From Sphaerisporangium dianthi (GTDB taxonomy: Bacteria; Actinomycetota; Actinomycetes; Streptosporangiales; Streptosporangiaceae): a DNA stretch of 64,000 nucleotides. The stretch lies in assembly GCF_042654065.1 (NCBI RefSeq), contig NZ_JBHSFP010000005.1, positions 1 to 64,000 on the forward strand, written 5' to 3'. The notes beneath the pieces were generated by a model. That model ran no database searches. It worked only from the letters and a program-made list of their open reading frames with translations, and was not told where the DNA came from. Made by a program: the position numbers and the translations under genes. Shown in pieces: positions 50,303-64,000 of this stretch; positions within the stretch are counted from its first letter, which is position 1, and every line of letters starts with the position of its first letter.

Positions 50303-51706
50303 ATGTTCACGATTCACCACCCCGAACTGGACGCAATGGCCAGGTCCCTGCGGGAATGGCACCAGGAGTTCCTGGCGGGGGAGTGGGACGAGAAGCGCCT
50401 GGCCGCGCACCAGGCGCGCGCGCTGCGCGAGACCGTGTCCTACGTCAAGGAGCGCTCCCCCTTCTACCGCGCGCGGCTCGCCGGCCTGTCCGAGGACGAC
50501 GAGCTCGGCTCGCTGCCCTTCACCACCAAGCAGGACCTGCGCGACGCGCAGTTCGACATGCTCTCGCGGCCGATGCACGAGGCGTGGATCTTCTACGAGA
50601 CCACCGGCACCACCGGCAGCGCCACCCCCTGCCCGCGGGACAACACCGACACCCTGCACAACAACAGCGTGCTCACCGCCTACTACCAGACCGTGTTCGA
50701 CCAGTACGGCGACCGGCAGGTGGTCGGGGTGTCCGGTCCGACGGAGCTGCACGCGACCGGCGACACCTTCGGCGACGTCTGCCGCAACCTCGGCGTCGCC
50801 GTGGCCAAGATGTGGCCGCACTCGCCGATGATCGGCTTCGACCGCGCCCTCGAGGTGATGCGCATGCTGCCCGTCACCGGGCTGTTCTGCACGCCCGGCA
50901 TGGCGCTCTCGCTGGCCAAGAAGGCCAGGGAGGCGGGCCTGGACCCGGCCGCCGACTTCTCGCTGGACGTGCTCATGCTCACCGGCGAGCTGGCGTCGCC
51001 GAGCCTGCTCGCCGGCATCGGCGCCCTGTGGGGCGCGCGGGCCTACAACTGCCTGTACGCCTCGCAGGAGGCGTCCGTGCTGGCCGCGGCCGGCGCCGAC
51101 GGCGGCCTGTACACCGCGCCGCTGATCAACCACTACGAGGTCGTCGACCCGGTCACCCTGCTGCCCGCGCGGGCCGACGGGAATGGCGTGCGCCAGGGCG
51201 AACTGGTGATCACCAATCTCTACCAGGGCGCCAAGCCGCTCGTCCGCTACCGGACCGGCGACATGGTGCGCATGCACCCGGTGGCGGCGGGCACGACGGT
51301 TCCCGCGCAGCGGGTCGAGGTGCTCGGCAGGGTCGGCGACCAGATCGTCCTGAACGGCCACTCCATCACCGGCTACGACCTGGAGGACCTGCTGCTCAGG
51401 CACGTGGGCGGCTTCCTGGACTACCAGATCAGGCTGGAGCGCACGCCCCTCGGCGACGACCGGGTGAACCTGATGCTGCACGGCGCCTCGAAGACCCACC
51501 CGGGCCTGCTCCTGGCGCAGGAGGAGTGCCGCGAGGTGCTCGGCACCGAGCTGGTCGTCTCGTTCGGCGACCCGGGCAGCATCACGAGCACGGGCGCGAT
51601 GGTGAGCTGGAAGGCCGCCCGGGTCGTGGACGGGCGCGGCGACGAAGTGGCCGGAAACGACCGCGAGTCCCGCGCCGCCCTCGCCCTGGCCGCGAGGAGA
51701 GGGTGA
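50303..51706 (+). CDS. PaaK-like AMP-forming acyl ligase
   Basis: 467 residues from ATG 50303 with a weak GAGG upstream. Phenylacetate-CoA-ligase-like: AHQARALRETVSYVKERSPFYR at the N terminus, the AMP loop ETTGTTGSATPCP, YASQEASVL and YRTGDMVRMHP, then a C-terminal subdomain (VEVLGRVGDQIVLNGHSITG). These enzymes activate aryl or acyl acids as adenylates and transfer them to CoA or a carrier protein. Here it may load a starter acid, or an acid made by the adjacent prephenate-derived route. The next gene overlaps its stop. Confidence 0.82.
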   Translation: MFTIHHPELDAMARSLREWHQEFLAGEWDEKRLAAHQARALRETVSYVKERSPFYRARLAGLSEDDELGSLPFTTKQDLRDAQFDMLSRPMHEAWIFYETTGTTGSATPCPRDNTDTLHNNSVLTAYYQTVFDQYGDRQVVGVSGPTELHATGDTFGDVCRNLGVAVAKMWPHSPMIGFDRALEVMRMLPVTGLFCTPGMALSLAKKAREAGLDPAADFSLDVLMLTGELASPSLLAGIGALWGARAYNCLYASQEASVLAAAGADGGLYTAPLINHYEVVDPVTLLPARADGNGVRQGELVITNLYQGAKPLVRYRTGDMVRMHPVAAGTTVPAQRVEVLGRVGDQIVLNGHSITGYDLEDLLLRHVGGFLDYQIRLERTPLGDDRVNLMLHGASKTHPGLLLAQEECREVLGTELVVSFGDPGSITSTGAMVSWKAARVVDGRGDEVAGNDRESRAALALAARRG

Positions 51707-52713
51707 TGCGGCCGCTGCCGGGCCGCTGGGTCTACCACCGGGTCCAGGACGCCGGAGGCTTCGTCCGCTTCGACGACGTCCGGCTGCCGCCGACGACGCA
51801 GGGCCTGCACTACGGCACCGGCGCGTTCGAGGGGATCAGGGCGCACGGGGGCGCGGACGGCGGGCGGATGCATCTGTTCCGGGTGCGCGACCACTACCTG
51901 CGCTTCCTGCGGTCGTGCCGGCTGCTGCGCATCGAGGTGGGGCTGAGCGCCGACGAGCTGACGGACCTGACGGTGGACCTGCTGCGCCGCAACGGCGACA
52001 CGGGCGACGTCTACGTCAGGCCGCTCGCCTACAAGCTCGGCCTGCTGCCGGGCACCCCGCCCGGCGTGGGCCTCGGCGGCATCTCCGAGGCGGTGACGAT
52101 CGTCGCCTCCCGGCTCGGCGCCTACACCCCGCCCGGCGGCGTCCGCTGCCTGATCAGCTCCTGGCGCAGGCCCTCGCGCGCGGCTGTCCCCGTCCAGGCC
52201 AAGATCACCGGTGGGTACGTCAACAGCGCGCTGGCCGTCGAGGACGCGCGCGCGGCCGGGTACGACGACGCGATCCTGCTCAACGACGCGGGGCAGGTCG
52301 CCGAGGCGAGCACGGCCAACGTCTTCGCGGTGCGCGGCGGCACTCTGCTGACGCCGCCGGCCGACGCCGACATTCTGCCCGGCATCACCAGGGACACCGT
52401 GCTCGCGCTGGCCGCCGACCTCGGCATGGCCGTCGCCGAGCAGCCGCTGCACCCCGCCGACCTGCTGCTGGCGGACGAGGTGTTCCTCACCGGCACCGGC
52501 GTCGGCGTCACCCCGGTGATCGAGATCAACGGCAGGCCGATCGGGGCGGGACGGCCCGGCCCGGTCACCTCCCGGCTCGTCGCGCGCTACCGCCAGGTGG
52601 TCAGGGCCGAACGCGAGGACACCCGCCGGTGGCTGACCCCGGTGAAACCCGGTGTGCCGGACGGAAGCAGAGGCGAGCCAGTGGAGCGACCGGCATCAAA
52701 GGAGCGAGCGTGA
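51706..52713 (+). CDS. Class IV (branched-chain type) aminotransferase
   Basis: 335 residues; ATG 51706 overlaps the upstream stop. IlvE-like fold-type IV PLP enzyme: GLHYGTGAFEGIRAHGG, catalytic lysine in VQAKITGGYVNSALA, DAILLNDAGQVAEASTANVF and TGTGVGVTPV. It probably transaminates a 2-oxo acid made by the BacA-like decarboxylase branch into an unusual amino acid, or makes a branched-chain amino acid for the NRPS. A repeat-free 40-residue tail follows the fold. Confidence 0.85.
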   Translation: MRPLPGRWVYHRVQDAGGFVRFDDVRLPPTTQGLHYGTGAFEGIRAHGGADGGRMHLFRVRDHYLRFLRSCRLLRIEVGLSADELTDLTVDLLRRNGDTGDVYVRPLAYKLGLLPGTPPGVGLGGISEAVTIVASRLGAYTPPGGVRCLISSWRRPSRAAVPVQAKITGGYVNSALAVEDARAAGYDDAILLNDAGQVAEASTANVFAVRGGTLLTPPADADILPGITRDTVLALAADLGMAVAEQPLHPADLLLADEVFLTGTGVGVTPVIEINGRPIGAGRPGPVTSRLVARYRQVVRAEREDTRRWLTPVKPGVPDGSRGEPVERPASKERA

Positions 52714-53345
52714 TGGAACAGCTCGGTTGGATGGAGATCGACACGCCCAGTCGGGTGGTGCTGAAGGAGATAGGAACGCTCGGGCCGCCGGGAACGAGCA
52801 GCGAGACGGCCGCCGAACTGCTGTGGGAGAAGCTCTCGGAGCTGCCGAGCGAACCGCAGCTCTCGCTGTACGACACCTACGAGGGCGCGTGCGACGCCCT
52901 GCTCAACCGGGACGTCAGCCACTTCATCGTGGCCAACGCCTACCGGGCGGTCAACGAGTTCTACATGGACACGCGGCTGGCCCTCGCGGCGGTGTTCATC
53001 ATGGACACCCCGCTGTACGGCCTGGCCAAGTCGCGGGGCAACGACGACCTGCCGGTGCGGCCGTCGATCGCCACGCATCCGGCGCCGGCGCCGCTGATCG
53101 CCCAGCTCCTGCCCGCGCCCTTCGCACCGGGCAAAGTGATGATCATGAATTCGACCAGCGCCGCGGCCCTGGCCGCGCGCGGCGGGTCCAGCGACCTCGC
53201 GCTCACCACGGCCCCGGCGGTGGAGAGCTACGGCCTCGAGTTCATCTCGCGCACCCGGCCCATCCGCATGGTCTGGTCGGTGTTCGTCCTGGACGACGCC
53301 GCCCCCGACATCCCCAGGGAGAACGCCGATGTTGTTCCTCGATAG
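52713..53345 (+). CDS. BacA-like prephenate decarboxylase
   Basis: 210 residues from ATG 52713 (GGAG 8 bases upstream; GTG 52710 is also possible). It is a short single-domain prephenate-dehydratase-fold protein without the ACT domain. Elements shared with BacA-type enzymes: LGPPGTSSETAA, LSLYDTYEGACDALL, DTPLYGLA, MNSTSAAALAARGGSSD and SYGLEF. Members (BacA, AerD, SalX) decarboxylate prephenate without aromatisation, giving dihydro-4-hydroxyphenylpyruvate, the precursor of anticapsin, Choi and cyclohexenylalanine. It therefore predicts a non-aromatic cyclohexadienyl- or cyclohexenyl-type amino acid in the product. Confidence 0.8.
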   Translation: MEQLGWMEIDTPSRVVLKEIGTLGPPGTSSETAAELLWEKLSELPSEPQLSLYDTYEGACDALLNRDVSHFIVANAYRAVNEFYMDTRLALAAVFIMDTPLYGLAKSRGNDDLPVRPSIATHPAPAPLIAQLLPAPFAPGKVMIMNSTSAAALAARGGSSDLALTTAPAVESYGLEFISRTRPIRMVWSVFVLDDAAPDIPRENADVVPR

Positions 53346-54318
53346 CGAGGCCGTGCGCAAGGCCCTGCCCATGGAGCGGGCGATCGGCCTGATGGCCGGC
53401 GTCATGCGCGCCTACAGCGGGGGAGAGGTGACCCAGCCGCTGCGCACCATCCTGCGGCCGCCGGGCGACGGCGGGGTCTTCGCCGCCATGCCCTGCCACG
53501 TCACCGGCGACCTGCCGGGATACGGGCTCAAGGCGATCATGCTGCGGCCGGGAAACCGGGACAAGGGCCTGCCGGTCCACATCGGCGTGGTCCTGGTGTT
53601 CGACCCCGAGACCGGGTTCCCGCTGGCGCTGCTGGACGGCGCCGAGCTGACCGCGATCCGCACCGCCGCCGTCTCGGCGGTCGCCACCGGCGCGCTGGCG
53701 CTTCCCGGCGCCGGCGACCTGGCCGTCATCGGCTCGGGAGTGCAGGCGCGCTCCCATCTTTCGGCCCTGGCGCTGGTGCGCGACCTGCGCAGGGTCCGCG
53801 TGTACAGCCCCACGCGGGAGCGGGCCGAGGACTACCGGCGCTGGGCGGCGTCCTGGCTGCCGGTCCCCGTCGAGGTGATGCCCTCGGCCGGCGACGCGCT
53901 CGCGGGCGCCGACCTGGTCTGCACCGCCACCTCCGCCAAGGAGCCCGTCGTCGCCGGGCGCGACCTGACGCCGGGCGCGCACGTCAACGCGGTCGGCGCC
54001 TCGGTCGCCGACGCGCGCGAGCTGTCCGGCGACGCGGTCGCGCGGTGCGCGGTGTTCGTGGACAGCAGGGAGTCGGCGGCGAACGAGTCGGGCGACCTGC
54101 GCGTCCCGCTGGCCGAGGGGCTGATCGGCCCCGGCCACGTCCTGGCCGAGCTCGGCGAGGTGCTGCTCGGACGGCACGCGGGCCGCCGCGACCCCGGCGA
54201 GATCACGCTGTACAAGTCGCTCGGCATGGCCGCGCAGGACATCGTCTCCGGCTTCGCGGCGGCCCGCTCCGCGCGCGAGCTCGGCCTCGGCGTCGACGTC
54301 CCGTACGGGGCGCCATGA
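53329..54318 (+). CDS. sbnB: SbnB-like / ornithine cyclodeaminase-family dehydrogenase
   Basis: 329 residues; ATG 53329 lies inside the previous gene. Mu-crystallin/ornithine cyclodeaminase family: LRTILRPPGDGGVFAAMPCH, AELTAIRTAAVSAVAT, the NAD-binding LAVIGSGVQARSHL and LYKSLGMAAQDIVSG. SbnB oxidatively hydrolyses ACEGA to L-2,3-diaminopropionate. With an SbnA-like gene at 34684 and no other candidate in view, that role is favoured. Ornithine or alanine dehydrogenase activity cannot be excluded from sequence alone. Confidence 0.65.
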   Translation: MLFLDSEAVRKALPMERAIGLMAGVMRAYSGGEVTQPLRTILRPPGDGGVFAAMPCHVTGDLPGYGLKAIMLRPGNRDKGLPVHIGVVLVFDPETGFPLALLDGAELTAIRTAAVSAVATGALALPGAGDLAVIGSGVQARSHLSALALVRDLRRVRVYSPTRERAEDYRRWAASWLPVPVEVMPSAGDALAGADLVCTATSAKEPVVAGRDLTPGAHVNAVGASVADARELSGDAVARCAVFVDSRESAANESGDLRVPLAEGLIGPGHVLAELGEVLLGRHAGRRDPGEITLYKSLGMAAQDIVSGFAAARSARELGLGVDVPYGAP

Positions 54319-55124
54319 AGATCTTCGTGGTGGACGCCTTCGCCGACGCGGTCTTCCAGGGCAACCCCGCCGCGGTGTGCCTGCTCGACCGGCCGCGCGA
54401 CGCGCGCTGGATGCAGGCGGTGGCGGCCGAGATGAACCTGTCGGAGACCGTGTTCGTCGACCGGTCCGCCCCGGCGGACTCCCCCGCGGGCATGGGCCTG
54501 CGCTGGTTCACCCCCACAGGGGAGGTCGACCTGTGCGGGCACGCGACCCTGGCCGCCGCGCACGTGCTGTGGGAGCGGGAGGGCGAGGACGCCCGCCGCC
54601 CGCTGCGCTTCGCCACCCGCAGCGGCGTGCTGACGGCCGAGCGGGGCGAGGACGGCATCAGCCTGGACTTCCCCGCCGAACCCGCCGAGGAGGCCGAGGT
54701 CCCCGATGGGCTGCCCGAGGCGCTCGGCGCCAAGCCCGTCTGGATGGGCCGCAACCGCTTCGACTACCTGGCCGAGCTGACCGACGAGCGGGAGGTCGCG
54801 GAGCTGCGGCCCGACTTCGCCGCGCTCCGCGCCTTCCCCGTCCGGGGGATCATCGTCACCGCGCGGGGGCGGGGGGAGCACGACTTCGTCTCCCGCTTCT
54901 TCGCCCCGAGGCACGGCGTGGACGAGGACCCGGTGACGGGCTCGGCCCACTGCTGCCTCGGCCCCTTCTGGAGCGCCAGGCTCGGCAGGCGCCGGCTCAC
55001 CGGCTACCAGTGCTCCCCCCGCGGCGGTCGCGTGCGCGTGACGACGCGGGGCGATCGCGTGGGGCTGGACGGCCGCGCGGTGATCTTCATGAGTGGAGAG
55101 CTACACGAACGGGAGGAACGATGA
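54315..55124 (+). CDS. PhzF-family epimerase/isomerase
   Basis: 269 residues; ATG 54315 overlaps the upstream stop (ATGA). The PhzF fold is clear: VVDAFADAVFQGNPAAVCLL, MNLSETVFV (catalytic Glu), LRWFTPTGEVDLCGHATLA and DEDPVTGSAHCCLGPFW. PhzF isomerises a cyclohexadiene in phenazine synthesis. A double-bond isomerase beside a prephenate decarboxylase would fit making a conjugated dihydro-aromatic precursor; that link is inference. Confidence 0.85.
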   Translation: MKIFVVDAFADAVFQGNPAAVCLLDRPRDARWMQAVAAEMNLSETVFVDRSAPADSPAGMGLRWFTPTGEVDLCGHATLAAAHVLWEREGEDARRPLRFATRSGVLTAERGEDGISLDFPAEPAEEAEVPDGLPEALGAKPVWMGRNRFDYLAELTDEREVAELRPDFAALRAFPVRGIIVTARGRGEHDFVSRFFAPRHGVDEDPVTGSAHCCLGPFWSARLGRRRLTGYQCSPRGGRVRVTTRGDRVGLDGRAVIFMSGELHEREER

Positions 55125-55420
55125 CGACGTTCGTCATTGGCAACGTGGCCGCCGTCCCCGACAGGGAGAAGATGGCCGTCTACCGGGAGAAGGTGCTGGC
55201 CACGCTGCAGGCGTACGGCGGCGGCTTCGCCATCCGCGGCGGCGAGTTCGACGTGCTGGAGGGCGGGTGGCACCCCACGCACCTGTCGGTCATGCAGTTC
55301 CCGAGCGCCGAGCACGCCCGCCGCTGGTACGACTCGCCGGAGTACGCCGCGATCACCCCGCTGCGCGAGGGCGTCGAGATGGACCTGATCCTCGTGGACG
55401 GGAGCGGCTCCGATGCATGA
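55121..55420 (+). CDS. DUF1330-like small alpha/beta-barrel protein
   Basis: 99 residues; ATG 55121 overlaps the PhzF stop, with GGGAGGAACG upstream. LQAYGGGFAIRGGEFDVLEGG, then HLSVMQFPSAEHARRWYDSP, matches DUF1330 closely. These dimeric ferredoxin-like proteins have no general function; some act as cofactor-free monooxygenases or isomerases. It overlaps the P450 gene by 8 bases. Confidence 0.8.
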   Translation: MTTFVIGNVAAVPDREKMAVYREKVLATLQAYGGGFAIRGGEFDVLEGGWHPTHLSVMQFPSAEHARRWYDSPEYAAITPLREGVEMDLILVDGSGSDA

Positions 55421-56645
55421 GCTCCCCCCCAAGCTGGACGCGCTCGACCTGGCCGACCCGCGGACCTTCCGCGCCCACGACCAGTACGCGATCTGGCGGC
55501 GGCTGCGCGCCGAGGCCCCGGTCTTCTGGAACGCCCCCCGCGGCGACCGGCCCGGGTTCTGGGCGCTCACCAAGTACGACGACATCATGGCGGTCTACAA
55601 GGACGACGACCACTTCACCTCCGAGCGGGGCAACGTCCTGACCACGCTGCTCGCGGGCGGCGACTCCGCGGCCGGGCGCATGCTGGCGGTGACCGACGGC
55701 AAGCGCCACAGGGACCTGCGCAACGTGTTCCTCAAGGCGTTCTCGCCCCGCGCGCTCTCCTACGTCGCCGAGCGGGTGCGGGAGAACGCCCGGAGCAGGG
55801 TCCGGGCGGGCGTCGAGCTCGGCGCCTGCGACTTCGCGCGGGACGTCGCGGAGAAGATCCCGATCAACACCATCAGCGACCTGCTCGGCGTCCCCGAGGG
55901 CGACGAGCACCGCGACCACCTGCTCGACCTGACCAAGACGGCGCTGAGCAGCGACGAGGCGGACGCCGACGACGAGGACGCCGCCGAGGCGTCCCTGATG
56001 GCGCGCAACGAGATCCTGATGTACTTCGACGACCTGGTCGTCGAGCACCGCCGCACCCCCAAGGACGACGTGATCGGCGCGATGGTCGCCAGCAGCATCG
56101 ACGGGGTGCCGCTGTCGGACGACGACATCGTGTTCAACTGCTACAGCCTGATCATCGGCGGCGACGAGACCAGCCGCCTCACCATGATCGGGACGGTGCC
56201 GGCGATGGTCGACCACCCGGACCAGTGGGCCGCGTACAAGAACGGCACGGTCGAGACCAAGACCGCCGTCGAGGAGATCCTGCGCTGGGTCAGCCCCGCC
56301 ATGCACTTCGGCAGGAGGGCGACCAAGGACGTCACCGTCAGGGGGACGAAGATCGCCGCGGGCGACATCGTCACGCTGTGGAACTCCTCCGCCAACAGGG
56401 ACGAGGACGTCTTCGACGGCCCCGAGCGCCTGGACCTGGCCCGCTCTCCCAACAGGCACGCGACGTTCGGCTACGGGCCGCACTTCTGCCTGGGCGCCTA
56501 CCTCGGCCGCACGGAGGTCGGCGCGATGCTCGAGGCGCTGCGCGAATACGTCGGTGAAATGCACGTCACGGCCGAGCCCGAGCTCGTCCATTCCAATCTG
56601 CTGAGCGGAATCAGCAGCCTTCAGGTGAAACTCCTCCCGGCCTGA
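55413..56645 (+). CDS. Cytochrome P450
   Basis: 410 residues from ATG 55413, inside the previous gene. Canonical features: I-helix GGDETSR, K-helix EEILRW, and heme loop FGYGPHFCLG with the cysteine ligand at residue 359. Length is standard for a soluble bacterial P450. It has GDETS rather than the usual AGxDT, a change seen in several P450s acting on carrier-bound amino acids. It likely hydroxylates a building block or the finished peptide. It ends the operon; 132 bases then precede the NRPS gene. Confidence 0.93.
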   Translation: MHELPPKLDALDLADPRTFRAHDQYAIWRRLRAEAPVFWNAPRGDRPGFWALTKYDDIMAVYKDDDHFTSERGNVLTTLLAGGDSAAGRMLAVTDGKRHRDLRNVFLKAFSPRALSYVAERVRENARSRVRAGVELGACDFARDVAEKIPINTISDLLGVPEGDEHRDHLLDLTKTALSSDEADADDEDAAEASLMARNEILMYFDDLVVEHRRTPKDDVIGAMVASSIDGVPLSDDDIVFNCYSLIIGGDETSRLTMIGTVPAMVDHPDQWAAYKNGTVETKTAVEEILRWVSPAMHFGRRATKDVTVRGTKIAAGDIVTLWNSSANRDEDVFDGPERLDLARSPNRHATFGYGPHFCLGAYLGRTEVGAMLEALREYVGEMHVTAEPELVHSNLLSGISSLQVKLLPA

Positions 56646-56710
56646 GGGCCGGGGATCGGGAAATGCGCGGACGACAATGCGGAATTCGATCGGTGATGCG
56701 CGCCCGATAA

Positions 56711-56749
56711 CAAGACGAAACGGCGCGTTTTTAGACTCGGTTCGTCTTG
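56711..56749. promoter_or_regulatory. Spaced inverted repeat upstream of the main NRPS gene
   Basis: CAAGACGAA (56711-56719) is exactly inverted as TTCGTCTTG (56741-56749), separated by 21 bases, in the 132-base gap before the NRPS start. It is a plausible operator for a cluster regulator or a weak hairpin. The NRPS ribosome binding site is TAGGAG (56765-56770). Confidence 0.45.
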
Positions 56750-56777
56750 GCGCGAATTAGTGAGTAGGAGTCGAGTT

Positions 56778-64000
<7,223 letters not shown>

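Overview
The window is GC-rich with strong GGAGG-type ribosome binding sites, many GTG/TTG starts and many ATGA/GTGA start-stop overlaps. With MbtH/NRPS, SARP, LuxR and YcaO-RiPP genes, this points to a filamentous actinomycete. A Streptosporangiaceae or Thermomonosporaceae-like genus is my guess; the sequence does not settle it. No rRNA, tRNA, insertion sequence or CRISPR array was seen.

Region 1 (1-8,216) is ordinary chromosome: the tail of a secreted SGNH esterase with a ricin-type lectin domain, a secreted PHB-depolymerase-like esterase with the same lectin module, an SPFH/flotillin-like coiled-coil protein, a small membrane protein coupled to a large M48-type membrane peptidase, and a secreted four-repeat protein.

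Region 2 (about 8,280-25,270) is a RiPP locus that I cannot match to a described class. Two cobalamin-type radical SAM enzymes (minus strand) diverge from a 62-residue precursor that ends NNNCLC. A hairpin after the precursor separates it from a tightly coupled plus-strand operon: radical SAM/SPASM enzyme, LanD-type (HFCD) cysteine decarboxylase flavoprotein, MFS exporter, cytoplasmic subtilase, GAF protein, YcaO cyclodehydratase, split E1-like partner, winged-helix/SagB-like protein, a DUF6895-like helical protein and a second helical protein. A ParB-like DNA-binding protein closes the locus on the minus strand. Four gene junctions carry tandem duplications; two of these create chains of tiny minicistrons linked by ATGA/GTGA overlaps.

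Region 3 (25,318-30,373) is mixed accessory or ordinary: a BBE-type FAD oxidase, an ArsR/AHSA1-type pair, a threonine-synthase-like PLP enzyme and a methyltransferase with a TTA codon.

Region 4 (30,381 to the end) is an NRPS cluster that runs off the right edge. It has a TrmB/LuxR regulator, a SARP/NB-ARC regulator behind two small genes, MbtH, type II thioesterase, flavin reductase plus tryptophan halogenase, a cation/proton antiporter, a DrrAB-like exporter, and a stand-alone A-PCP-TauD protein. It also appears to encode two diamino acid supply routes: SbnA/SbnB for 2,3-diaminopropionate, and an ASL / threonine kinase / cysteine-synthase set resembling the friulimicin/pacidamycin 2,3-diaminobutyrate genes. 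A BacA-like prephenate decarboxylase, aminotransferase, PaaK-like ligase, ATP-grasp ligase, PhzF-like protein and P450 precede the multimodular NRPS (A-PCP-C-A-PCP-C-A...). The expected product is a halogenated, diamino-acid-rich nonribosomal peptide with a possibly cyclohexadienyl or cyclohexenyl amino acid.
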